Shown here: positions 46,090-53,972 of the stretch, one piece after another
Layout: every line of letters begins with the position of its first letter
How positions within the stretch are numbered: the first letter of the stretch is position 1
Source of the DNA: Flavobacterium chungbukense
GTDB lineage: Bacteria > Bacteroidota > Bacteroidia > Flavobacteriales > Flavobacteriaceae
Reading direction: 5' to 3'
DNA length: 64,000 nucleotides
NCBI RefSeq assembly: GCF_020805785.1
Contig: NZ_JAJGZV010000011.1
Location: 1 to 64,000, forward strand
Translations under genes and position numbers: made by a program
Notes under the pieces: generated by a model
Seen by the model: the letters and a program-made list of their open reading frames with translations, nothing else
The model's database searches: none
Told to the model about the DNA's origin: nothing

Positions 46090-46155
46090 AATACGCCCTT
46101 AGGAATAGCTATTTTTTAGGTCGTCAGCAGCCATTTATACCTTATAGATTCACCT

Positions 46156-46179
46156 GCTGGCGCGAGCGTCCCGCTCGTG
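46156..46179. repeat. REP-like hairpin, left end of the RAYT element
   Basis: GCTGGCGCGAGCGTCCCGCT followed by CGTG is a perfect 24-base inverted match of 46857-46880. Each arm also folds on itself (CGAGCG with CGCTCG). Very GC-rich against AT-rich surroundings. Confidence 0.85.
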
Positions 46180-46295
46180 AACGTAAAGAGAATCAAAAAC
46201 ACAAAAGCCATTCCATAACGGAGTGCCTTTAATTTTTATAATATTTCTCCATTATTTTTTTAAGGTATTTCTTATGTTTATAGTTAAAAAAGATA

Positions 46296-46843
46296 GTGAG
46301 TAGAAAATACAAGTTTGGAGAAAAATCTGGAGCTATTTTATAAGTTTTGCAACAGTTTACTGGATAGATGTTTTTACAAGAGAAGAATATTTTGGAACTA
46401 TTATTGAATCTTTAGATTACTGCAGAAAAAACAAAGGAATGGAGATTTACGGATATTGTATTATGCCAAGTCATGTTCATTTAATATTTATATCTGAAAA
46501 TGGAGATCCATCAGGTTTAATAAGAGACTTTAAAGGTTTTACATCAAGAAAAATGATTAAATCTATTGAAGAAAATCCACAAGAAAGCAGAAAAGAATGG
46601 ATGCTATGGATGTTTGAAAGGGCTGGAAAGAAAAATAGTAATGTCAAATTCAGACAATTTTGGCAGTAAAATAATAAACCTTTTGAAATTTGGTCACTAA
46701 AAGTTTTTGAGCAAAAATTAAACTATATTCATAATAATCCTACAGAAGCTGGTTTCGTAACTAATCCTGTAGACTGGAAATACAGTTCAGCGAGAAATTA
46801 CGGAGATAATGATCACACTATTTTAGAAATTGATTTGAATTAA
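46296..46843 (+). pseudogene. REP-associated tyrosine transposase (RAYT, Y1_Tnp), doubly broken
   Basis: The reconstructed product begins SRKYKFGEKSGA, then FISFATVYWIDVFTREEYFG, then YGYCIMPSHVHLIF with the HUH metal-binding motif (HVHLIF), RDFKGFTSRKM and, after a stop, LNYIHNNPTEAGFVTNPVDW and KYSSARNYG. Two lesions are visible: one T missing in the run at about 46333-46338, which shifts the frame after SGAI, and CAG-TAA instead of a sense codon at 46666-46668. Only a 76-residue frame at 46439-46669 stays open. Flanked by inverted REP hairpins at 46156 and 46857, the normal substrate of such transposases. Confidence 0.88.
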
Positions 46844-46856
46844 TTTTCTTTGTGTG

Positions 46857-46880
46857 CACGAGCGGGACGCTCGCGCCAGC
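46857..46880. repeat. REP-like hairpin, right end of the RAYT element
   Basis: Inverted perfect copy of 46156-46179, 14 bases after the RAYT stop. Confidence 0.85.
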
Positions 46881-46969
46881 GAGGGGTTTCCTTTTTGCTT
46901 GATCATAATCAGGTTGTCCTTTCAGAAACTTTCAATTATGCAATAAAATTAAATATACTCGTCCCTGCA

Positions 46970-48022
46970 CTAAAGGGAAGTCCGCTGGATGTAACAGAAA
47001 GGGTTTTTTGAAATTTCTTTTTTTCTGTTCAGAATCAGCTCTGCCGCCTTCTGTCCCATTGCTTTAAAATCGGTGCTCATAACCGTAATATTCAACAGTG
47101 CTTTCAGCGGTGTTTCATTATAGGAAATAACCCCGACATCTTTTCCTATCTTTAGTTTCTTTTCTTTAATCTGCTGCATCAGATTAACCAGATCATTATC
47201 CTCAATGGTAATATAAGCCTCTTTATTTTTAAAATCCAAGCCGTCAGTGATTTTGGCGACAATTTCATACTCAAAATGGTATGTGCCGCAAAATTCTAAG
47301 AAACCTTCAACCAGTGATGCGGGAGCAGGAAAGGCGGCTTTTTCAGGATGAACGAAAATTATTTTTTTATACTTTTTAAATTTTTTAATCCCTTCTTTTA
47401 ATGCATTATAGATGTCTGATTTAAAATCTTGGTACACTGCTATAAAATCACCCGTAATTTCTTTGCAGGAGTTGTCTAATATCACCAGTTTTTCTTTCGG
47501 GATTCCTTCAATGAAATTGATCACATTTGGAGTATAATTCACATGGCTCTCTGCCGAATTTCGAAAATGGGGCATGATGACAAAATAATTGTAATTATGA
47601 ATATTTTTTTTTATGACTTCAATAAAAAGCTGTTCGTCATTATAATAAAGATGCATATCAACAAGAACATTATTTCCTATTGCAGTGACAAAAGAATCGT
47701 AGACTTCCATTTTGTATGAGCAGGGTTTGTTGATAAGAAAAAGAATATTTTTGTGTTTTTCATCATTGACAGAAACGAAATTACCGACGCCCATTACAGA
47801 AAAGGCCAGATTACGGTCTCGTAGTTCTTTGTAAGCTTTTTCAGCTGTATCACGCGAAATAGATCTGGTTTTGCTTAGCTCGTTAATTGAGGGAAGCCGA
47901 TACCCGTTTTCGATTTTTCCAGACAATATCTCATCAGCAAGATCATTGGCAGTCTGGATGTATTTAGGGATGCTAGATTTATATTCTATTTTTTTTTCTG
48001 AAGACTCTATTTTTGAAAGCAT
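46970..48022 (-). CDS. GntR-type regulator with LacI-like sugar-binding domain
   Basis: 350 residues. Residues about 15-85 are a GntR winged helix (PKYIQTANDLADEILSGKIE, GYRLPSINELSKTRSISRDT, AEKAYKELRDRNL); the rest is a periplasmic-binding/LacI-like effector domain (NILFLINKPCSYKMEVYDSF, KIIFVHPEKAAF, VGVISYNETPLKALL, VMSTDFKAMGQKAAELIL). This architecture controls sugar utilisation loci in Bacteroidota. It is the last gene of the minus-strand glycosidase operon (53 bases after the previous gene) and so the natural candidate for binding the CAGGATAC motifs upstream of the PUL transcription units. Confidence 0.9.
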   Translation of the reverse strand: MLSKIESSEKKIEYKSSIPKYIQTANDLADEILSGKIENGYRLPSINELSKTRSISRDTAEKAYKELRDRNLAFSVMGVGNFVSVNDEKHKNILFLINKPCSYKMEVYDSFVTAIGNNVLVDMHLYYNDEQLFIEVIKKNIHNYNYFVIMPHFRNSAESHVNYTPNVINFIEGIPKEKLVILDNSCKEITGDFIAVYQDFKSDIYNALKEGIKKFKKYKKIIFVHPEKAAFPAPASLVEGFLEFCGTYHFEYEIVAKITDGLDFKNKEAYITIEDNDLVNLMQQIKEKKLKIGKDVGVISYNETPLKALLNITVMSTDFKAMGQKAAELILNRKKEISKNPFCYIQRTSL

Positions 48023-48075
48023 AACTTTAAGTGTATTTATTAAAGAGAACGGTTCATTATTCTGTGCAACATTTG

Positions 48076-49896
48076 CTAATTGATGGAAGATTCCTTTTTT
48101 AAAACATTTAATTCTGCTGAAGAAATTTTTATGACGCTACCGTGACGAGTTCCGGCAGGGAAACTGATCTGCTCCGAAATATCTTCCCAGCCTTTTGCAG
48201 TTTCTTTAACCGCGCCATATTTCTTCTCCGTATATTTATCAAAATATACTATCCAGCTGTTATCGATTTTTACTGATGTGGGGCCTTCTGCCCAATATTT
48301 TCCTGTTATGGGTTCGCTGGCTTTGCTGTAAGGTCCCGTCAGATTTTTACTGTAAGCGACTTTAAGATTCTTCTGGACAGGATTTCGCGTTTCATCTTTC
48401 AGATACATTATATATTGCGCATCCTGCTTTACAATGGAAGCATCAATTACATTAAAACCAGGATCATAAAGCAGTTTGGTTTTGCTGAATTTTTTAAAAT
48501 CTTTAGTTGTGGTATAATAAATTCGGTGATTATACCCTTTCTCTTCTTCCGACTTTGTCTCAGGGAATTTTCCATCAACAGTAGAAGCCCAGTAAATCAT
48601 ATAGTCTTTGTTTTTTTCGTCATAAGTAATTTCCGGAGCCCATGTGTTGCGGGTTTTTTCTTCATGCATCATGACGGGAATAAACTCCTGTTTCGACCAA
48701 TGAATTAAATCTTTGGAAGAAGCATATCCAATGCCTCTGTCTGTCCAGCTTATTGTCCAGACCATGTGGTATAATCCGTCTCCTCCTCTGATTACGCAGG
48801 GATCACGCATTAGTTTGTCTTTTCCGACTTCAGGAGTCAAGAAGGAAGTATCATTTTTAAGGGTATTCCATTTGTAACCGTCTTCACTGTAAGCCAGATG
48901 CAGTCCGTCTTCGCCGTTTCCTTTAAAATAAGTAAAAACATAAGCATCGGACTGCAGCGTATAATTATTCGCTGCAAGCCACTTTTCACAGGTTTTGGGC
49001 CAGAAGGTATTCGTTCCTTTAACGCCTAAACCAAAACCATGGCCTCCGTTTTCATACAAATGCATTTCTGCAGAAACTTTTTCCTTTTTTAATGCCAGAT
49101 AGTAATTAATACTGTTTTCTACAGGAACGGCCTTATCATCTGTTGCATGAACCAAAAAAGCTTTTGGAGTTGCAGCATTTACCTGTTTTTCATTAGAATA
49201 AAAATCAACTAAGGCACGTTCAGGATTTTTTCCAAGCAGATTGTCTTTTGACCCCTGATGCGTAATGCTTTCCTGCGCTGAAATAACAGGATAAATCAAA
49301 ATTGAAAAATTAGGTTTTGCGCTGGTTGTATCAGACGGAATATATACTTTGTCGTTATAGTGATTACTTAAAGTCGAGGCCAAATGTCCTCCTGCGGAAA
49401 ATCCCATAATGCCGATTTTATTCGGGTTGATTTTCCATTGTACAGCATTGCGTCTTACCATGCGCAGCGCTTCCTGTGCATCCTGCAATGGAGCGACGGT
49501 TTTGTTTTTCATTATCAAATCGCTTGGCAGACGGTATTTGAGCACAAAAGCATGGATTCCGATACTGTTAAGCCATTCCGCAGCTTTAAAACCTTCTTTG
49601 TTGATGGCCAGCATTCCATAAGCTCCGCCGGGGCATATGATTACAGCGCTTCCGTTTGATTTTATAGGGTCGGCAAAATAAGCGGTCAAAGTGGGTGCCG
49701 TTACTTTTCTGATTCCCTCCGCAATTCCGTTTTTATTATAATCTATTTTTTCTGCGTATTCTTTTGACTGAATTTCATCGGGAATTTTATCCCATAAAGG
49801 CATTTCTTTCTTTTGTCCCGAAGCAGTAAAACTTAGCCATAGAGAAGCTGAAATTAATACTGCTTTTAGTTTTTTGGTGTTAGTTGATTTTTTCAT
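48076..49896 (-). CDS. secreted two-domain enzyme: alpha/beta-hydrolase esterase plus GH43-like domain
   Basis: 606 residues with a signal peptide (ending FTASGQ). Residues about 30-320 form an alpha/beta-hydrolase of the BD-FAE/acetylxylan-esterase kind: oxyanion region CPGGAYG, nucleophile in GFSAGGHLAS, acid in HATDDKAVP and His in GGHGFGLG. Residues about 325-600 read as a five-bladed GH43/GH117-like beta-propeller (LMRDPCVIRGGDGLYHMVWT, NTWAPEITYDEKNKDYMIYW, NVIDASIVK, WAEGPTSVK) with the acidic residues of that clan. It could deacylate and trim the same glycan. Its start overlaps the end of the GH2 gene by 17 bases. Confidence 0.85.
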   Translation of the reverse strand: MKKSTNTKKLKAVLISASLWLSFTASGQKKEMPLWDKIPDEIQSKEYAEKIDYNKNGIAEGIRKVTAPTLTAYFADPIKSNGSAVIICPGGAYGMLAINKEGFKAAEWLNSIGIHAFVLKYRLPSDLIMKNKTVAPLQDAQEALRMVRRNAVQWKINPNKIGIMGFSAGGHLASTLSNHYNDKVYIPSDTTSAKPNFSILIYPVISAQESITHQGSKDNLLGKNPERALVDFYSNEKQVNAATPKAFLVHATDDKAVPVENSINYYLALKKEKVSAEMHLYENGGHGFGLGVKGTNTFWPKTCEKWLAANNYTLQSDAYVFTYFKGNGEDGLHLAYSEDGYKWNTLKNDTSFLTPEVGKDKLMRDPCVIRGGDGLYHMVWTISWTDRGIGYASSKDLIHWSKQEFIPVMMHEEKTRNTWAPEITYDEKNKDYMIYWASTVDGKFPETKSEEEKGYNHRIYYTTTKDFKKFSKTKLLYDPGFNVIDASIVKQDAQYIMYLKDETRNPVQKNLKVAYSKNLTGPYSKASEPITGKYWAEGPTSVKIDNSWIVYFDKYTEKKYGAVKETAKGWEDISEQISFPAGTRHGSVIKISSAELNVLKKESSIN

Positions 49897-52846
49897 AAAA
49901 TTCTATTTCTACAATGCGTAATTGTCCCGACGCATCAACGGAGGTTTTATCTTTGAACAAGTCAAGTTCTTTTGCAGGATCTACTTCTGTAATCTTTGAG
50001 AAATTGTCTTTTTCGGTATTAATGCCGATTAATTCAATTGTGATTTTTTCAGCTAGAACAGGTTTTAATGGAATTGTGATATAACCCAGACTCTGAGTTG
50101 TGTTTCCTTTAAAAACTTCCTGTCCGTCTGCCAAAATCCTAATAGGATATATTTTGGACATCCAGCCGGTAAGTTTCACGACAATTTCGTTTACGATTGA
50201 TGGTTTTGAAAGCGTATAAGTTATGGTTCCAGTATTGATGTTTCCATCGTTTCTCCATTCCGTCAGCTCATTATCATCATAACTTTTGTAAGTGTCATCA
50301 TTGTTTGAAGGAGAGACAGCATTTAAGATGTCAATGTTTTTTCTCTTTATGGTATAAGAGGATGTTTTGGGTGTTGGCCCTCGTTCTAAATACGAAGGAA
50401 GATCATTTCCTGGAAGCTGTTTTGAAAGACCATGGAAAGCTTCCGCAGGTTTGCTTTCAAAAATCAATTCGGCAGGTTTTAATCCTTTAGAAGTGGCTTT
50501 AATCTTAATTATTCCTGATTTTGTCATCGACTGAATCATAACCCTGTTGATGCCGTTTTCGACCGGAATCTCTTTTGAAAGAATATAATTTTTAGGCCCA
50601 AGTGCGATACCTCCAAGCCAATCCGCAGGTCCTTCCAAAGTAAAAGAAATCTTATTGTTGCTGATTGGACAGCGATTCCCTTCTTTATCAACTGTTTCAA
50701 CATCAACCAATGCCGTATCGGCTCCGTCTGCGGTTAAGCCATTCGGACTAGTATTTAGTTTTAAATTAATGGCGTAAGGCTCGTTAGAAGTGCTTTTGGA
50801 ATCTTCGCTCAGAATAGTTCCATTTTCATCATAACCAATCGCTTTTAAGGTTCCCGATTTCCATTTTATGTTTTCAAAAGTAAATAGGAATTCGCTGCTT
50901 CTAGTTCCAAAACCCAGTGAAGAACCATTTAAAAATAACTCAGCTTTTGATGCGGTTGAAACTACATAAATATTTTTGGTTACGGAATCAGAATAATTCC
51001 AGTGCCCCATAATATGTGTATGGTGTTTTTCAATATCTACCCATCCGTCCCATATAACTTTATGCGCCCAGAAACCGTCTTTCGGAATACGCATGGCATC
51101 GACTTCGCCGCTTGTCCTGTAATTTACTTCGCCGCGATGATGAGTATTGGAATCGGAGAAAATAATATTGACACCGCCTGAACTGACTCTTTTGCCGGTT
51201 CCTGGTCTTTCTCTATAATAATCGTGCCATCGTACAATATTTTCAATAGCATGCTTGTCCTGATTATGATTGTAGGCTTCTGCAGGATTGCCTCGGTATA
51301 AAGGACCATCGCCTTCTTTATGGAAAGGAGGAGAAAACTCATCCCAGTATTTGCGAAGCCCCTCATCTCTTGAATATTCGGTTGCCCAAAGCGGTTTTCC
51401 AGCGCTTTTGTTGATGTAGAGCATTTCACCGCCGTATTCCGCTTCACGGCTGTCAAGCATTTCTCGGGAACCAATGGCGCGTCCTCCGAAAGGATCATAA
51501 GTATTACGAAGGCTTTTCATTTCGTGCATATGTGCTTCGCTGATGGATTCATTGCCGCTTTCATAAAAAATGATACTCGGATTATTTCTGCTGTAAATAA
51601 TAGCATCCCGCATCAGGTTTACTCTTTGTTTCCAAGTATCGCCTTGAGCATCTTTTTCGGCATCGCCTGCCGGCATTGCCTGCAGAAGCCCAACCCTGTC
51701 ACAGGATTCTACATCTTGTTTCCAAGGTGTGACATGCATCCAGCGAACCAGATTTCCGTTTCCTTCCACAATCATTCTATTGCTGAAGTCGCTGAGCCAT
51801 GCCGGAACAGACATTCCAATGGCAGGCCACTCATTGCTGGTTCTCTGCGCATAACCTTTTAGTTGCAATACCCGGTTGTTTAGCCAAAACTGGCCGTCTT
51901 TAAAATCAGTTTTTCTGAAACCTGTTCTGGTCACCACTTCATCAGCCGTTTTTCCGTCGATTTTTAAAATTGTTTTTACATTATATAAATAGCCGTATCC
52001 CCAGCTCCAGAAATTCAGTTTTTCAACTAATTGATGCGCTTTTACAATTTTGGTTTCACTAGGCAGGATAAGGATTTTATCCCCTGAAAATACTGCTTTT
52101 TGATGTCCTTCCAAATCTTCTATTATAACTTCAAATGCTACCGTTTTAGGAGTGTCAAATTCATTTTTAATTTGTGATTCAACGTTTATGACGGCACTTT
52201 CGGCTTGTGTGTTTATTTGAGAGGGATAAATATATGCTCCAGTTGTTTTTAGATTGGAATAAAGAGGCAAAGTCTGATACAGCTTTCCGGTAATGTGAAG
52301 AAATACGTTTTTGGGAATACCGCCGTAGTTTGCATTAAAATTAATGTTGTTCCATTGGTAAGGCGCTCCGGTAGCTTGCTCTTTGTATTTCCAGTCATTG
52401 TCAATTCGCAACGCTACACAGTTTTCCTGCGGATAAGGTTTAATCAGGTTTGAAATATCAAACCCAAAAGCCATTACGCCATTTTCGTGCAGTCCTATTT
52501 TCTGTCCATTTACATAAATCACACCCGCCTGTCGGATGCCTTCAAATTCTATAAAAACTTTATTGTTTTTAATTCCCTTTGGAAGTTTAAATTTTTTGCG
52601 GTACCAAACAATTCCTGTAGTAAGATGTTCAATATCTTTTTCAAATGCCTCTTCCTGATTGTAGGCATGAGGAAGAGTGACATTTTTCCAAGAGTTATCA
52701 TTAAAAGCAGGTGACTCCGCATTTTTAGAATCACCTGCTTTCAGTTTCCAATCAGAATTGAAATTGTATTTCTCTCTCTTAAACTCCTGAGAAAATAAAG
52801 CGGTATTAAATAAAATTAACGCAATATATAAGAGAGTCTTTTTCAT
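49880..52846 (-). CDS. GH2-family glycosidase, probable beta-galactosidase
   Basis: 988 residues, secreted (signal peptide ending ALFSQ). GH2 order: sugar-binding domain (YNFNSDWKLKAGDSKN, GIVWYRKKFKLP, GVIYVNGQKIGLHENG), immunoglobulin-like domain, TIM barrel with acid/base in FYESGNESI and nucleophile in WATEYSRDE, then Ig-like domains and a C-terminal discoidin/CBM-like domain (ITYTLSKPSIVNEIVVKLTG). It would remove galactose (or a uronic acid) from side chains. Its ATG overlaps the stop of the GH105 gene by one base (TAATG), so translation is coupled. Confidence 0.9.
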   Translation of the reverse strand: MKKTLLYIALILFNTALFSQEFKREKYNFNSDWKLKAGDSKNAESPAFNDNSWKNVTLPHAYNQEEAFEKDIEHLTTGIVWYRKKFKLPKGIKNNKVFIEFEGIRQAGVIYVNGQKIGLHENGVMAFGFDISNLIKPYPQENCVALRIDNDWKYKEQATGAPYQWNNINFNANYGGIPKNVFLHITGKLYQTLPLYSNLKTTGAYIYPSQINTQAESAVINVESQIKNEFDTPKTVAFEVIIEDLEGHQKAVFSGDKILILPSETKIVKAHQLVEKLNFWSWGYGYLYNVKTILKIDGKTADEVVTRTGFRKTDFKDGQFWLNNRVLQLKGYAQRTSNEWPAIGMSVPAWLSDFSNRMIVEGNGNLVRWMHVTPWKQDVESCDRVGLLQAMPAGDAEKDAQGDTWKQRVNLMRDAIIYSRNNPSIIFYESGNESISEAHMHEMKSLRNTYDPFGGRAIGSREMLDSREAEYGGEMLYINKSAGKPLWATEYSRDEGLRKYWDEFSPPFHKEGDGPLYRGNPAEAYNHNQDKHAIENIVRWHDYYRERPGTGKRVSSGGVNIIFSDSNTHHRGEVNYRTSGEVDAMRIPKDGFWAHKVIWDGWVDIEKHHTHIMGHWNYSDSVTKNIYVVSTASKAELFLNGSSLGFGTRSSEFLFTFENIKWKSGTLKAIGYDENGTILSEDSKSTSNEPYAINLKLNTSPNGLTADGADTALVDVETVDKEGNRCPISNNKISFTLEGPADWLGGIALGPKNYILSKEIPVENGINRVMIQSMTKSGIIKIKATSKGLKPAELIFESKPAEAFHGLSKQLPGNDLPSYLERGPTPKTSSYTIKRKNIDILNAVSPSNNDDTYKSYDDNELTEWRNDGNINTGTITYTLSKPSIVNEIVVKLTGWMSKIYPIRILADGQEVFKGNTTQSLGYITIPLKPVLAEKITIELIGINTEKDNFSKITEVDPAKELDLFKDKTSVDASGQLRIVEIEFYEKIN

Positions 52847-53961
52847 TATTTCATTTTATAAATTTCTGAGCCAGCCAGTAAAAAACATCCTAATCCGTAA
52901 TCTTCAAAATCAGGAATTTTGTCATAAGATAATGGCTGTCCATCCTTAGGCTCTTTTCCAGTTGACTGTAAAAAACCTAAAAATCCGTTCTCGTGAAGAC
53001 TTTCTTTTGTAAGAGCATTCCATGCTTTCTCAATTACAGGAAGATAAACTTCTTTTTTCAGAATGCCTTTGTTTACGCCGTAAGCCATTCCGTAAACAAA
53101 TAATGCAGTTCCAGAAGCTTCTTTTCCACCAAAATTAGTAGGGTCATGCAGGCTTACATTCCAGAAACCGTCAGGTCTTTGAATAGGAACAAGCGCTGCT
53201 GCCATTGCTTTTAAATCTTTTACATACTGCTCTCTGTGTGGTGCATTTTCAGGAATAATAGCAAGCACTTTTGCCAGAGCTGCAATTACCCATCCGTTGC
53301 CGCGGCTCCAGTAGCAATCTTCTCCATTAGGCTCTTTGTATGGAGGATCAAAATCAGCATCACGCCACCATAAACCGTCTTTAGGATTGAAAAGACCATG
53401 ATCGCCGTGTTGGTTTCTCGAATACATATATATCTGATACATTTTTTCGAAATAACGATTGTCTTTTTCCAAAACCCCCATTTTTGCAAAAACCGGCATT
53501 CCCATCTGAATGGCGTCGATCCAAGACCAGTCATCAAGCTGCGGCGTGTTTAAAAGCATGTTCAGATTGGCTCTTGTATTTTTTAGTTTTTTAGAATCAG
53601 GTTCTAAATTGTACAAATCAATATAGGTTTGTGCGGCACAATAATTATCGGCATTTCTGGTAGTGTTGCCACCGTTGAATCCCCATTTATGAAACTCAGA
53701 CCAAGACATGGCATACTCATAATACACTTCTTTCGGAAAAATTTCATGCAGTGCCATCAATCCCTCATAATAAACACCTCTTGTCCAGATATTGCTCGGG
53801 CGTTCTTTATTGGTAACAATCGTTTTTCCGGTTTCGGGCCATTTCTGCATAAAATAATCATTAGCAAGAATCATTTGCTTGAGCACTAATTTTTTATCAA
53901 ACTGCTGTGCGGTGGCATTATAAAAAGTGCCTATAGCGAATATTAAAAGTAATTTCTTCAT
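52846..53961 (-). CDS. GH105-family unsaturated rhamnogalacturonyl hydrolase
   Basis: 371 residues with a signal peptide (ending NATAQ). The (alpha/alpha)6-barrel motifs of the YteR/YesR family are present: RGVYYEGLMALHEI, HKWGFNGGNTTRNADNYCAA (with the catalytic Asp), WSWIDAIQMGMPVFAKMG, CYWSRGNGWVIAALAKVL and DGFWNVSL. It removes the unsaturated uronic acid left by rhamnogalacturonan lyases. It lies 11 bases after the GH106 gene and overlaps the GH2 gene by a base. Confidence 0.93.
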   Translation of the reverse strand: MKKLLLIFAIGTFYNATAQQFDKKLVLKQMILANDYFMQKWPETGKTIVTNKERPSNIWTRGVYYEGLMALHEIFPKEVYYEYAMSWSEFHKWGFNGGNTTRNADNYCAAQTYIDLYNLEPDSKKLKNTRANLNMLLNTPQLDDWSWIDAIQMGMPVFAKMGVLEKDNRYFEKMYQIYMYSRNQHGDHGLFNPKDGLWWRDADFDPPYKEPNGEDCYWSRGNGWVIAALAKVLAIIPENAPHREQYVKDLKAMAAALVPIQRPDGFWNVSLHDPTNFGGKEASGTALFVYGMAYGVNKGILKKEVYLPVIEKAWNALTKESLHENGFLGFLQSTGKEPKDGQPLSYDKIPDFEDYGLGCFLLAGSEIYKMK

Positions 53962-53972
53962 TTTAGATATCG

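Larger units (their letters stand above)
43716..46155. repeat. right copy of the 2.4-kb direct duplication
   Basis: Matches 3175-5607. It starts inside the intact susD and ends exactly where the REP/RAYT element begins. Differences from the left copy include changes in the T9SS gene (seven residues), AAGTAGAGTC for AAGGAGAATC near 44790, and an extra 7 or so bases (TTATTAA) just before the T9SS start. As the complete susD is here, this is likely the parental copy for that gene. Confidence 0.95.
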
